A stretch of DNA of 64,000 nt from Aegilops tauschii subsp. strangulata (lineage: Eukaryota > Streptophyta > Magnoliopsida > Poales > Poaceae), in contig NC_053039.3 in the NCBI RefSeq assembly GCF_002575655.3, forward strand, positions 241,840,622 through 241,904,621, in the 5' to 3' direction. The position numbers were made by a program, and so were the translations under genes. The notes below the pieces were generated by a model. The model was not told the DNA's origin, did not search any database, and saw only the letters and a list, made by a program, of their open reading frames with translations. Position 1 is the stretch's first letter. Each line of letters begins with the position of its first letter. Positions 33,990 to 45,810 of the stretch are shown here, piece by piece.

Positions 33990-36808
33990 AGCATCCCCAA
34001 GCTTAATTCCTGCTCGTCCTCGAGTAGGTAAATGATAAAAACAGAATTTTTGATGTGGAATGCTACTTAGCATATTCTTCAATGTAATTTTCTTTATTGT
34101 GGCATGAATATTCATATCCAAAAGATTCAAGATAAAATTTTAATATTGACATAAAAATAATAATACTTCAAGCATACTAACCAAGCAATTATGTCTTCTC
34201 AAAATAACATAGCCAAAGAAAGCTTATCCCTACAAAATCATATAGTTTGGCCATGCTTCATTTTCGTCACACAAGAATGCTCTCATCTTGCACAACCCCG
34301 ATGACAAGCCAAGAAATTGTTTCATACTTTAGTAATCTCAAACTTTTTTCAACTTTCAGGCAATACATGAGCGTGAGCCATGGATATAACACTATGGGTG
34401 GAATAGAATATAATGATGGGGGTTGTGTGGAGAAGACAAAAAGGGAGAAAGTCTCACATTAACGCGGCTAATCAACGGGCTAGGGAGATGCCCATCAATT
34501 GATGTCAATGCAAGGAGTAGGGATTGCCATGCAACGGATGCACTAGAGCTATAAATGTATGAAAGCTCAACAAAATAAACTAAGTGGGTGTGCATCCAAC
34601 TTGCTTGCTCACGAAGACCTAGGGCATTTGAGGAAGCCCATTGTTGGAATATACAAGCCAAGTTCTATAATGAAAAATTCCCACTAGTATATGAAGTGAC
34701 AAAACAAGAGACTCTCTATCATAAAGATCATAGTGCTACTTTGAAGCACAAGTGTGGAAAAAGGATAGTAGCATTGTCCCTTTTTATTTCTTTTTTCCCT
34801 TTTTTGGGGGACAATGCTCTATTAATGATCATCATCACACTTCTCTTTATTTACAACTCAATGATTACAACTCGATACTAGAACAAAGTATGACTCTATA
34901 TGAATGCCTCCGGCGGTGTACCGGGAAGGGCAATGAATCAAGAGTGACATGTATGAATAATATGCATGGTGGCTTTGCCACAAATACGATGTCAACTACA
35001 AATACGATGTCAACTACAAATACGATGTCAACTACATGATCATGCAAGGCAATATGACAATGATAAAGCATGTCATAATAAACGGAACGGTGGAAAGTTG
35101 CATGGAAATATATCTCAGAATGGCTATGGAAATGCCATAATAGGTAGGTATGGTGGCTGTTTTGAGGAAGATATAAGGAGGTTTATGTGTGATAGAGCGT
35201 ATCGTATCGCGGTGTTTGGATGCACCGGTGAAGTTTGCACCAACTCTCAAGGTGAGAAAGGGCAATGCACGGTACCGAAGAGGCTAGCAATGATGGAAGG
35301 TTGAGAGTGCGTATAATCCATGGACTCAACATTAGTCATAAAGAACTCACATACTTATTGCAAAAATCTACAAGTCATCAAAAACCAAGCACTATGCGCA
35401 TGCTCCTAGGGGGATAGATTGGTAGGAAAATACCATCTCTCATCCCCGACCGCCACTCAAAAGGATGACAATCAAAGAACACCTCATGTTTCAAATTTGT
35501 TACATAACGTTTACCATACGTGCATGCTACGGGACTTGCAAACTTCAACACAAGTATTTCTCAAATTCACAACTACTCAACTAGCACAACTTTAATATCA
35601 CTATCTCTATATTCAAAACAACTATCAAGTATCAAACTTCTCTTAGTATTCAATGCACTTATATGGAAGTTTTTATCTTGGATGCCTATCATATTAGGAC
35701 TAAATTTATAACCAAAGCAAATTACCATGCTGTTCTAAAGGACCCTCAAAATAATATAAGTGAAGCATGAGAGATCAATTATTTCTATAAAATATAACCA
35801 CCACCGTGCTCTAAAAGATATAAGTGAAGCACTAGAGTAAAATTGTCTAACTCAAAAGATATAAGTGAAGCACATAGAGTATTCTAATAAATTCCGAATA
35901 ATGTGTGTCTCTCTCAAAAGGTGTGTACAGCAAGGATTATTGTGGGGAACTAACAAGCAAAGACTCAAATCATACAAGACGCTCCAAACAAAACACATAT
36001 CATGTGGTGAATAAAAATATAGCTCCAAGTAAAGTTACCGATGGACGAAGACAAAAGAGGGGATGCCTTCCGGGGCATCCCCATGCTTAGGCTTTTGGGT
36101 TGTCCTTAGATTTTACCCTGGGGTGCCTTGGGCATCCCCAAGCTTAGGCTTTTGCCACTCCTTGTTCCATAATCCATCAAATCTTTCCCCAAAACTTGAA
36201 AACTTCACAACACAAAACTTAACAGAAAATCTCGTGAGCTCCGTTAGCGAAAGAAAAGAAAACACCACTTCAAGGTACTGTAATGAACTCATTATTTATT
36301 TATATTGGTGTTAAACCTACTGTATTCCAACTTTTCTATGGTTCATAAACTCCATTACTAAACATAGGTTCATCAAAATAACAAACAACACACGAAAAAC
36401 AGAATCTGTCAAAAACAGAACAGTCTATAGTAATATGTAACTAACGCAAACTTCTGGAACTACAAAAATTCTAAAATAAATTGCTGGACGTGAGGAATTT
36501 ATCTATTAATCATCTGCAAAAAGAATCAACTAAATATCATTCTCCATTAAAAAGTTGTAGCTAAACTCGTGAGCGCTAAAGTTTCTGTTTTTTTACAGCA
36601 AGATCGCAAAGACTTTCCCGAAGTCTTCCCAAAGGTTCTACTTGGCACAAACACTAATTAAAACACAAAACCACATCTAAACAGAAGCTAGATGGATTAT
36701 TTATTCGTAAACAGAACCAAAAAGCAAAAAACTAAAATAAAATTTGATTGCCTCCCAACAAGCGCTATCGTTTAACGGCCCTAGCTAGGCATAAAGGCAA
36801 GGATAGAT
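33990..36808 (-). other. Non-coding 3' internal region of RLG-2
   Basis: About 2.8 kb without a credible gene between the gag-protease stop and the polypurine tract (TAAGCTTGGGGATGC on the minus strand at 33990-34004). Further purine tracts of the same kind occur near 36082-36091 and 36135-36148. An 18-bp unit 'aatacgatgtcaactaca' is repeated three times at 34983-35036. A block with 'tagcgcttgttgggaggca' lies just after the ORF (36744-36770) and is shared with RLG-1 (57696-57720). Confidence 0.75.
34983..35036. repeat. 18-bp tandem repeat, three copies
   Basis: Three exact successive copies of 'aatacgatgtcaactaca' in the non-coding part of RLG-2. Confidence 0.9.
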
Positions 36809-38890
36809 CTAGGTGTTATCATCTTTGGCATGCAATCCATAAGTGGCTCTCATAATAGATTCATAAGGTAATTTGATTTTCTTTCTAGGAAAGTGTTCCA
36901 TGCCTTTCCTTAACGGAAATTGGAATCTAATATTCCCTTCCTTCATATCAATAATTGCACCAATCGCTCTAAGGAAAGGTCTACCAAGAATAATAGGACA
37001 TGAAGGATTGCAATCTATATCAAGAACAATGAAATCTACGGGCACATAATTCCTATTTGCAACAATAAGAACATCATTAATTCTCCCAATAGGTTTCTTA
37101 ATGGTGGAATCCGCAAGGTGCAAGTTTAAAGAACAATCATCAAATTCACGGAAACCTAGCAAATCACACAAAGTTTTTGGAATTGTGGAAACACTAGCAC
37201 CCAAATCACACAAAACATAGCATTCATGATCTTTAATTTTAATTTTAATAGTAGGTTCCCACTCATCATAAAGTTTTCTAGGGATAGAAACTTCCAATTC
37301 AAGCTTTTCTTCATAAGATTGCATTAAAGCATCAACGGTATGTTTAGTAAAAGCCTTATTTTGACTATAAGCATGCAGAGAATTTAGCATGGATTGCAAC
37401 AAGGAAATACAATCTATTAAAGAAAAATTATCATAATTAAATTCCTTGAAATCCAAAATAGTGGGTTCATTCCTATCTAAAGTTTTGACTTCTTCCATCC
37501 CACTTTTACCAAATTTTGCATCAAGATCTAAAAACTCTGAATCATTGGGACGCCTTTTAACTAAAGTTGACTCATCTCCAGTCCCATCATTATCAAGATT
37601 CATATTGCAAAACAAAGATTTAATAGGGGACACATCAATCACTTTTAGATCTTCATCCTTATTATCATGAAAACTAGAAGAACACGCTTTTACAAAGCAA
37701 TCTTTCTTAGCACGCATCCTAGCGGTTCTTTCTTTGCACTCATCAATGGAAATTCTCATGGCTTTGAGAGACTCGTTGATATCATCCTTAGGTGGAATAG
37801 ATCTAAGTTTCAAAGAATCAACATCAAGAGAAATTCTATCCATGTTCCTAGCCAATTCATCAATCTTAGGCAATTTTTCTTCAAGCAAAGCATTGAAATT
37901 CTTTTGAGAAATCATAAATTCTTTAACACTAGTCTCAAAATCAGAGGGCATCTTATTAAAATTTCCATAAGAGTTGTTGTAGGAATTACCATAATTATTA
38001 GAGGGATTACTAGGATACGGCCTAGGATTAAAGTTTCCTCTATAAGCGTTGTTACCAAAATTGTTCCTACAAACAAAATTCACATCCATAGATTCATTAT
38101 TATTCTCAATCAAAGTAGACAAAGGCATATCATTGGGATCAGAAGAAACACTCTTATTAGCAAACAATTTCATAAGTTCATCCATCTTTCCACTCAAAAC
38201 ATTAATTTCTTCGATTGCATGCACCTTTTTACTAGTAGATCTTTCAGTGTGCCATTGAGAATAATTAACCATAATATTATCTAGGAGTTTAGTAGCTTCT
38301 CCTAAAGTGATTTCCATAAAAGTACCTCCCACGGCCGAATCTAAAAGATTTCTAGAGGCAAAATTCAATCCGGCATAATTTTTTTGTATAATCATCCATA
38401 GATTCCAACCATGTGTAGGGCAATTACGTATCATTAATTTCACCCTCTCGCAAGCTTGTGCAACATGTTCATGATCAAGTTGCTTAAAATTCATAATATC
38501 GTTTCTAAGAGAGATGATCTTAGCGGGAGGAAAATACTTAGAGATAAAAGCATCTTTGCACTTATTCCAATAATCAATACTATTTTTAGGCAAAGACGAA
38601 AACCAAGTTTTAGCACGATCTCTAAGCGAAAAAGGAAATAGCTTCAATTTGACAATATCATTGTCCACATATTTCTTCTTTCGCATATCACACAAATCAA
38701 CAAAGCTATTTAGATGGGTAGCGGCATCTTCACTAGGAAGGCCGGCGAATTGATCTTTCATGGCAAGATTCAGCAAAGCAACATTAATTTCACAAGATTC
38801 AGCATCGATAAGAGGAGCAATCAGAGTGCTAAGAAAATCATTGTTGTTGGTATTGGCAAAGTCACACAATTTAGTGTTATCTTGAGCCAT
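36809..38890 (-). CDS. RLG-2 Gag-protease polyprotein
   Basis: An open frame of about 690 codons. The preferred start is ATG 38890 (MAQDNTKLCDFA); an in-frame ATG at 38902 adds four residues. Residues about 50-200 are a retrotransposon gag domain, with LNSFVDLCDMRKKKYVDNDI, FPFSLRDRAKTWFSSLP and YFPPAKIISLRNDIMNFKQL. A middle part is rich in Asn, Gly and Tyr. The C-terminal 150 residues form a retropepsin-like domain with CDLGASVSTIPKTL, where the usual D-[ST]-G is D-L-G, and later PIILGRPFLRAIGA. The Leu replacing Thr/Ser next to the catalytic Asp may reduce or abolish activity; the same DLGAS form is common in plant gypsy proteins as I recall. No RT or integrase follows. The frame is intact, so selection or recent origin is possible. 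Confidence 0.85.
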   Translation of the reverse strand: MAQDNTKLCDFANTNNNDFLSTLIAPLIDAESCEINVALLNLAMKDQFAGLPSEDAATHLNSFVDLCDMRKKKYVDNDIVKLKLFPFSLRDRAKTWFSSLPKNSIDYWNKCKDAFISKYFPPAKIISLRNDIMNFKQLDHEHVAQACERVKLMIRNCPTHGWNLWMIIQKNYAGLNFASRNLLDSAVGGTFMEITLGEATKLLDNIMVNYSQWHTERSTSKKVHAIEEINVLSGKMDELMKLFANKSVSSDPNDMPLSTLIENNNESMDVNFVCRNNFGNNAYRGNFNPRPYPSNPSNNYGNSYNNSYGNFNKMPSDFETSVKEFMISQKNFNALLEEKLPKIDELARNMDRISLDVDSLKLRSIPPKDDINESLKAMRISIDECKERTARMRAKKDCFVKACSSSFHDNKDEDLKVIDVSPIKSLFCNMNLDNDGTGDESTLVKRRPNDSEFLDLDAKFGKSGMEEVKTLDRNEPTILDFKEFNYDNFSLIDCISLLQSMLNSLHAYSQNKAFTKHTVDALMQSYEEKLELEVSIPRKLYDEWEPTIKIKIKDHECYVLCDLGASVSTIPKTLCDLLGFREFDDCSLNLHLADSTIKKPIGRINDVLIVANRNYVPVDFIVLDIDCNPSCPIILGRPFLRAIGAIIDMKEGNIRFQFPLRKGMEHFPRKKIKLPYESIMRATYGLHAKDDNT

Positions 38891-39067
38891 CGTGACAAGC
38901 AATCAATCCAACACACAAGCGAAAAAGAGGCGAACAGAAAAAGAGGGCGAATAAAATGGCAAGGGTGAAGTGGGGGAGAGGAAAACGAGAGGCAAATGGC
39001 AAATAATGTAATGCGAGGGATAAGAGTTTGTGATGGGTACTTGGTATGTCTTGACTTGTGCGTAGAC

Positions 39068-39085
39068 TCCCCGGCAACGGCGCCA
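39068..39085 (-). other. Primer binding site of RLG-2
   Basis: TGGCGCCGTTGCCGGGGA on the minus strand, 11 bp inside the 5' LTR; identical to that of RLG-1. Confidence 0.9.
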
Positions 39086-39096
39086 GAAATCCTTCT

Positions 39097-40659
39097 TGCT
39101 ACCTCTTGAGCATGCGTTGGTTTTTTCCTTGAAGAGGAAAGGGTGATGCAGCAAAGTAGCATAAGTATTTCCCTCAGTTTTTGAGAACCAAGGTATCAAT
39201 CCAGTAGGAGGCCACACGCAAGTCCCTCGTACCTACACAAACAAATAAGAACCTTGCAACCAATGCGATAAAGGGGTTGTCAATCCCTTCACGGCCACCT
39301 GCAAAAGTGAGATCTGATAGAGATGATAATATTTTTGGTGTTTTTATGATAAAGACTAAAAGTAAAGACTGCAAATTAAAAATAGATTGGGAACTTATAT
39401 GATGGAAAATAGACCCGGGGGCCATAGGTTTCACTAGTGGCTTCTCTCAAGATAGCATAAGTATTACGGTGGGTGAACAAATTACTGTCGAGCAATTGAC
39501 AGAAAAGTGCATAATTATGAGAATATCTAGGCATGATCATGTATATAGGCATCACGTCCGTGACAAGTACACCGACTCCTGCCTGCATCTACTACGATTA
39601 CTCCACACATCGACTGCTATCCAGCATGCATTTAGAGTATTAAGTTCATAAGAACAGAGTAACGCATTAGGTAAGATGACATGATGTAGAGGGATAAACT
39701 CAAGCATTATGATATAAACCCCATCTTTTTATCCTCGATGGCAACAATACAATGTGTGTCGTTTCCCCTACTGTCACTGGGATCGAGCACCGCATGATTG
39801 AACCCAAAGCTAAGCACTTCTCCCATTGCAAGAAAGATCAATCTAGTAGGCCAAACCAAACTGATAATTCGAAGAGACTTGCAAAGATAACCAATCATAC
39901 ATAATAGAATTCAGAGAAGATTCAAATATTGTTCATAGATAATCTTGATCATAAACCCACAATTCATCGGATCTCGACAAACACACCGCAAAAAGAGTTA
40001 CATCGAATAGATCTCCAAGAAGATCGAGGAGAACTTTGTATTGAGATCCAAAGAGAGAGAGAAGAAGCCATCTAGCTAATAACTATGGACCCGAAGGTCT
40101 GTGGTAAACTACTCACACATCATCGGAGAGGCTATGGTGTTGATGTAGAAGCCCTCCGTGATCGATGCCCCCTCCGGCGGAGCACCGGAAAAGGCCCCAA
40201 GATGGGGTCTCACGGGTACAGAAGGTTGCGGCGGTGGAATTAGGTTTTCATGGTGCTCCTCGATGGTTTCGGGGTACGTAGGTATGTATAGGAGGAAGAA
40301 GTAGGTCGGTGGAGCCACGAGGGGCCCACGAGGGTGGAGGGCGCGCCTAGGGGGGTAGGTGTGCCCCCTGCCTCGTGGCTTCCTTGTTCGTTTCTTGACG
40401 TCCACTCCAAGTCCTCTAGATCACGTTTGTTCCAAAAATCATGCTCCTGAAGGTTTCATTCTGTTTGGACTCCGTTTGATATTCTTTTTCTGCGAAACAC
40501 TAAAATAGGCAAAAAACAGCAATTTGCACTGGGCCTTGGGTTAATAGGTTAGTCCCAAAAATAATATAAAAGTGTAAAATAAAGCCCATTAAACATCCAA
40601 AACAGAATATATAATAGCATGGAGCAATCAAAAATTATAGATACGTTGGAGACGTATCA
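39097..40659 (-). repeat. 5' LTR of RLG-2
   Basis: Partner of the LTR at 32456-33989. It carries 22 extra bases ('ctaggggggtaggtgtg' region near 40349-40370) relative to the other copy. Confidence 0.9.
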
Positions 40660-40775
40660 AACAATTTTAGTAATTACATAGAGCTAGTTGACCAAAACAT
40701 TGCTCTAACAAAAGACCAGCATTAAAAACAAAGCCTAAGTACGCATAATTTTAACAAATTCGCCATCGCGCTGGC

Positions 40776-41444
40776 CTATGCATCGCCAGTGTGAGATGAG
40801 ACGTCGATGACTTGTCTTGACGACATGCCGCTGTTGGTGGACTCCGCGTCCCCCCTGCTGAAGTCGACTGCGTCCTCGTCCTTGTCCTCATCCTCGTCCT
40901 CGGCGCCGCCCTCAAGGTTGTAGTACTCATAGTAGTGGCTGCGCCAGAGCTCACGTTGGTACTCCACCGCCGATTCCTCGATGGACAGACTCTTCTCTAC
41001 CTCGACCTCGGCCACGCGCAACTCCTCCCGGCGCTACTCGATCTTCGCCGCCTCCTGCATCTCCAGCTCCCGCTCGGCGACCTCATGAGGAAGGAGGTGC
41101 TCCATGGACACCACCGCCTTTTTATACGTGGGCTGCATGCTGGAGTCCGAGGTGGCCTGGAATATCTTGGCGTGTGCATCCTCGATCTTGGTGTGGATGG
41201 CCTCGACCCGGGCCAGGGCGACATTAGCGGCACAGACGGCAGCTCGAGCACTCTCGGCGTTTGCAGCCGCCGTTGCAGCAGCAGCTGCAGCCGTCTCGGC
41301 TGCTGCAGCTGCCCTCTCGGCAGAAGCGGACGCGCTCAATGCGGATGCGGCTGCACTCTCGGCGTAGGCGGCTGCGCTCTCAACGCAGGCGGCGGCGCTT
41401 GGGGGGACGCGGCCATCGTACGGGCCTTCACGAAGCGTTTCCAC
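40776..41444 (-). pseudogene. CACTA-2 gene B: Ala-rich coiled-coil protein, one in-frame stop
   Basis: Reading from METLREGPYDGR, the frame encodes a long Ala/Glu/Ser helix with repeats of ESAAAYAESAAASA type. It then reads ARVEAIHTKIEDAHAKIFQA and an acidic tail (EDEDEDKDEDAVDF) ending at 40776, 222 codons in all. A single TAG at 41034-41036 (EAAKIE-stop-RREELRVAEVEVEKS) interrupts it, most simply a CAG to TAG change. A TATA-like 'ctatttaag' lies about 110 bp upstream on the minus strand (41550-41558). Its true N-terminus is uncertain because another ATG in a different frame (41453) reads MTPWKRFVKART. No enzymatic motif; the function is unknown. Confidence 0.55.
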
Positions 41445-41568
41445 GGCGTCATCTTTGCAAGAAGGGGGTACGGGAATGCGGATCAGGATTCGTGGATTTG
41501 GGGGTTGCTGGCACTAGAGCAGACGAGCCGGCGAAGCTTAAGGAGGGAGACTTAAATAGACCCAGATA

Positions 41569-41620
41569 TTTTCATCGCAAACGGTTCCTAGAAAACAACT
41601 GTGTGTGATGTTGTAGACAT
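41569..41620. promoter_or_regulatory. Subterminal-like motif upstream of gene B
   Basis: 'atcgcaaacggttcctag' and 'aactgtgtgtgatg' resemble the terminal-region motifs of CACTA-2 (AACCGT and TGTGTG-G/CGATG elements), but lie deep inside the element next to the start of gene B. They may bind the same transposon protein (inference). Confidence 0.4.
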
Positions 41621-41664
41621 TTTTTATTAGCTGTGAAAGATGGATTTGGAATAAAGTGCCAACG

Positions 41665-44600
41665 GATGGTGTTTTAAATGAACGAGAAATTTTGTAGTAC
41701 TAATACAACTGTCATGTCAAATTTTGGAAAATTTCAGGGGTCATTTGACCTTCTAAGACATTTAAGTGATTTTCTAGCCATTTAATGACCGTAATTGAAA
41801 TTTGAACTACATGTACATGCAACAGCTAACCATAACGGTTTGAAAACTCATATTTCGTGTACTTGTGTGCGATTTAATTCCATGTGCAGTAAACTGGAAG
41901 AAATTTTTAAACATATTGGTCTAACGGCTATGACACAATTAAGCATGGAGTGACATGGCATTTTAATTCCAAAAAAAAAATCAGAAACACATGAAACCCT
42001 GGTTGATGTAATGTCATGCCACCAAGATGATGTGGTAAAAAATTGGCATGTTTGACCAAAGTTTGGACACACACCCCTCACAAGCCGGAGCAACTCACTA
42101 GAAGGCTCATGGTTCCGAGAGGGAACAATGCATGTTTGATGACGAACAGGAGATAGCTTCCTCTTACGGCCTTCAATTTTTTTCTACGTCTAACGTGCAC
42201 TACTACAACTATAATGTGAAATTTTTGAAAATTCTAGGGGTCATTTGACCTTTTAAAGACATTTAAGTGATTTTCTAGCCATTTAATGACCGTAATTCAA
42301 ATTTGAACTACATCTACATGCAACACCTAACCGAAACGGTTTGAAAAATCATATTTGTGTACTTGTGTGCGAGTTAATTCCATGTGCAGTAAACTAGAAG
42401 GAATTTTCAAACATATTTGTCTCACGACATGGATACATGCATGCATACGTATGCATGAAGTGACATGGCATTTTAATTCCAAAAAAAATCAGAAACACAT
42501 GAAACCTTGTTTGATGTAATGTCATGCCACCAAGATGATGTGGTAAAGAAATTGGCATGTTTGACGAAAGTTTGGACACACCCCTCACAAACCGGAGCAA
42601 CTCGCTAGAAGGTTTATGGTTCCGAGATGGAACAATGCATGTTTGATGATGAACGGGAGATAACTTCCTCTTACGGCCTTCAAATTTTTTCTACGTCTAA
42701 CGTGCACTACTACAACTGTAATGTGAAACTTTGGAAAATTCTAGGGGTCGTTTGACCTTTTAAAGACATTTAAGTGATTTTCTAACCATTTAATGACCGT
42801 AATTCAAATTTGAACTACATCTACATGCAACGACTAACCAAAACGGTTTGAAAAATCATATCTGTGTACTTGTGTGCGAGTTAATTCCATGTGCAGTAAA
42901 TTAGAAGGAATTTTCAAACATATTGGTCTCACGACATGGACACATGCATATGTATGCATGGAGTGACATGGCATTTTAATTCAAAAAATAGAAAAATGAT
43001 CAGAAACACATGAAACCTTGGTTGATGTAATGTCATGCCACCAAGACGATGTGGTAAGGAAATTGGCACGTTTGACGAATATTTGGACACCCCCCCCCTC
43101 ACAAACTGGAGCAACTCGCTAGAAGGTTCGTGGTTCCGAGAGGGAACAATGCATGTTTGATGGCGAACGAGAGATAGCTTCCTCTTACGGCCTTCAAATT
43201 TTTTCCTACATTTAACATGCACTAATACAACTGTCATGTGGTAAATTTCAGGGGTCATTTGACCTTTTAAAGACATTTAAGTGATTTTCTAACCATTTAA
43301 TGTCCGTAATTCAAATTTGAACTACATCTACATGCAACGCCTAACCATAACGGTTTGAAAAATCATATTTTTGTGTACTTGTTGCGAGTTAATTCCATGT
43401 GCAGTAAATTAGAAGGAATTTTCAAATGTATTGGTGTCAAGGCATGGGCACATGCAAGGAGTGCATGCCATGTCATTTTAATTCCAAAAAATAAAAAATG
43501 ATCAGAAACACATGAAACCTTGGTTGATGTATGTCATGCCACCAAGATGACGTGATAAAGAAATTGGCATGTTTGACGAACGTTTGGACACACACCCCTC
43601 ACAAACCGGAGCGACTCGCTAGAAGGTTCGTGGTTCCGAGAGGGAACAATGCATGTTTGATGATGAACGGGAGATAGCTTCCTCTTACGGCCTTCAAATT
43701 TTTTCCTACGTTTAACGTGCACTAATACAATTGTGATGTGAAAATTTGGTAAATTTCAGGGGTCATTTGACCTTCTAAAGACATTTAAGTAATTTTCTAA
43801 CCATTTAATGACCGTAATTCAAATTTGAACTACATCTACATGCAACGCCTAACCATAATGGTTTGAAAAATCATATTTTTGTGTACTTGTGTGCGAGTTA
43901 ATTCCATGTGCAGTAAATTAGAAGGAATTTTCGAACATATTGGTCTCAAGGCATGGGCACATGCATGGAGTGCATGCCATGGCATTTTAATTCCAATACA
44001 TTAAAAAATGATCAAAAACACATGAAACCTTGGTTGATGTAATGTCATGCCACCAAGATGATGTGGTAAAGAAATTGGCATGTTTGATGAACGTTTGGAC
44101 ACACACCCCTCACAAACCGGAGCCACTCGCTAGAAGGTTCGTGGTTCCGAGAGGGAACAATGCATGTTTGATGACGAACGGGAGATAGCTTCCTCTTACG
44201 ACCTTCAAATGTTTTCCTACGTTTAACATTCACTAATACAACTGTCATGTGAAAATTTGGTAAATTTCAGGGGTCATTTGACCTTTTAAAGATATTTAAG
44301 TGATTTACTAACCATTTAATGACTTTAATTCAAATTTGAACTACATCTACATGCAACGCCTAACCATAACGGTTTGAAAAATCATATTTTTGTGTACTTG
44401 TGTGCGAGTTAATTCCATGTACAGTAAATTAGAAGGAATTTTCAAACATATTGGTGTCAAGGCATGGGCACATGCATGGAGTGCATGCCATGGCATTTTA
44501 ATTCCAAAAAATTCAAAAATGACAAGAAACACACGAAACCTTGGTTGATGTAATGTCGTGCCACCAAGATGATGTGGTAAAGAAATTGGCATGTTTGACG

Positions 44601-45436
44601 AATGTTTGGACACACACCCCTCACAAACCGGAGCAACTCGCTAGAAGGTTCGTGGTTCCGAGAGGGAACAATGCATGTTTGATGACGAACGGGAGATAGC
44701 TTCCTCTTATGGCCTTCAAATTTTTTTCCTGCGTTTAACGTGCACTAATACAACTGTCATGTGAAAATTTGGTAAATTTCAGGGGTCATTTGACCTTCTG
44801 AAGACATTTAAGTGATTTTCTAACCATTTAATGACCGCAATTCAAATTTGAACTACATCTACATGCAACGCCGAACCATAACGGTTTGAAAAATCATATT
44901 TTTGTGTACTTGTGTGCGAGTTAATTCCATGTGCAGTAAATTAGAAGGAATTTTCAAACATATTGGTGTCAAGGCATGGGCACATGCATGGAGTGCATGC
45001 CATGGCATTTTAATTCCAAAGAAATAAAAAATGATCAGAAAAACATGAAACCTTGCTTGATTTAATGTCATGCCACGAAGATGATGTGGTAAAAAAATTG
45101 GCATGTTTGACGAAAGTTTGGACACACACCCCTCACAAACCGGAGCAACTCACTAGAAGGTTCGTGGTCCCGAGAGGGAAGAATGCATGTTTGCTGACGG
45201 ACGGGAGATAGCTTCCTCTTACGGCCTTCAATTTTTTTCCTACGTTTAACGTGCACTAATACAATTGTCATGTGAAAATTTGGAAATTTTCAGGGGTCAT
45301 TTGACCTTTTAAAGACATTTAAATGATTATCTAACCATTTAATGACCGCAATTCAAATTTGAACTACATCTACATGCAACGCCTAACCAAAACGGTTTGA
45401 AAAAAAATCATATTTTTGTGTACTTGTGTGCGAGTT
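41665..45436. repeat. ~508-bp tandem repeat array, eight copies (last partial)
   Basis: The phrase 'aggggtcatttgacc' and near variants recur at 41737, 42237, 42744, 43251, 43759, 44270, 44782 and 45293, a period of 500-512 bp. Each unit has 'tgacatggcattttaattcc', 'tcatgccaccaagatgatgtgg', 'cacaaaccggagcaactc' and 'atgcatgtttgatga'. The first unit is the most diverged, and units 4 to 7 are the most alike. Each unit carries 60-110-codon minus-strand ORFs with repeated EGRKRKLSPVRHQTCIVPSR; the frames break at similar places, so coding is doubtful. The array lies between the divergent starts of genes B and C. Confidence 0.9.
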
Positions 45437-45810
45437 AAAAAATCATCAGACGATGTAAATATCTGGTGTTCAAAAAAGAAAATGTAAAGATCTGGCAAGA
45501 CAACCGGCCCCCACACGATTGGAACTCTATCTCGCGGCTCGAGGTTTGGTAGGTGATTGGCGGGGATCATTAATCAGACACGGTTCTGTATTGGAAACCG
45601 TCAGCTATTATGTTCACACACGGATTTGCTGCGGGAATTGTGTGTAATTCAAACTACAATACTCGTAAATTCCGGCGACCGGCGTGTGTACTGTCCCTGT
45701 CGAGCTAGATTCCGGCCGCCAATAAATACTACCTTGCTCACGTCGTCCCGCCTGCATTCTCATGTACATCCTTCCCTCGCTCGCCCCCCTCTCTCTCTCA
45801 AATCTCTGCC
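45437..45810 (+). promoter_or_regulatory. Upstream region of CACTA-2 gene C
   Basis: Contains 'cagacacggttctgtattggaaaccgt' and 'cacacacggatttg' (45574-45634), motifs like the transposon's subterminal repeats, then a TATA-like 'aataaatact' (45721-45730) about 85 bp before the start codon and a pyrimidine-rich leader. Confidence 0.45.

Larger units (their letters stand above)
32456..40659 (-). mobile_element. RLG-2, gypsy-like element with gag-protease only, minus strand
   Basis: LTRs are 32456-33989 and 39097-40659, TG...CA bounded when read on the minus strand, with about 2-3 percent divergence by eye and a 22-bp indel in a GC-rich block. The target duplication is AGCAA (32451-32455) and AACAA (40660-40664), one mismatch. 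The PBS is at 39068-39085 and the polypurine tract at 33990-34004. One large ORF (gag plus aspartic protease) is followed directly by non-coding 3' sequence; RT, RNase H and integrase are absent. LTR and PBS are shared with RLG-1. It resembles the Sabrina/WHAM type of Triticeae element (inference). Confidence 0.9.

Noticed and set aside
41848..45271. Repeated minus-strand ORFs in the 508-bp array (EGRKRKLSPVRHQTCIVPSR) as a multicopy gene family
   Set aside because: Each ORF is short, starts and ends differently, and breaks at similar but not identical sites. The similarity follows from the tandem DNA repeat, and no start or domain is conserved.
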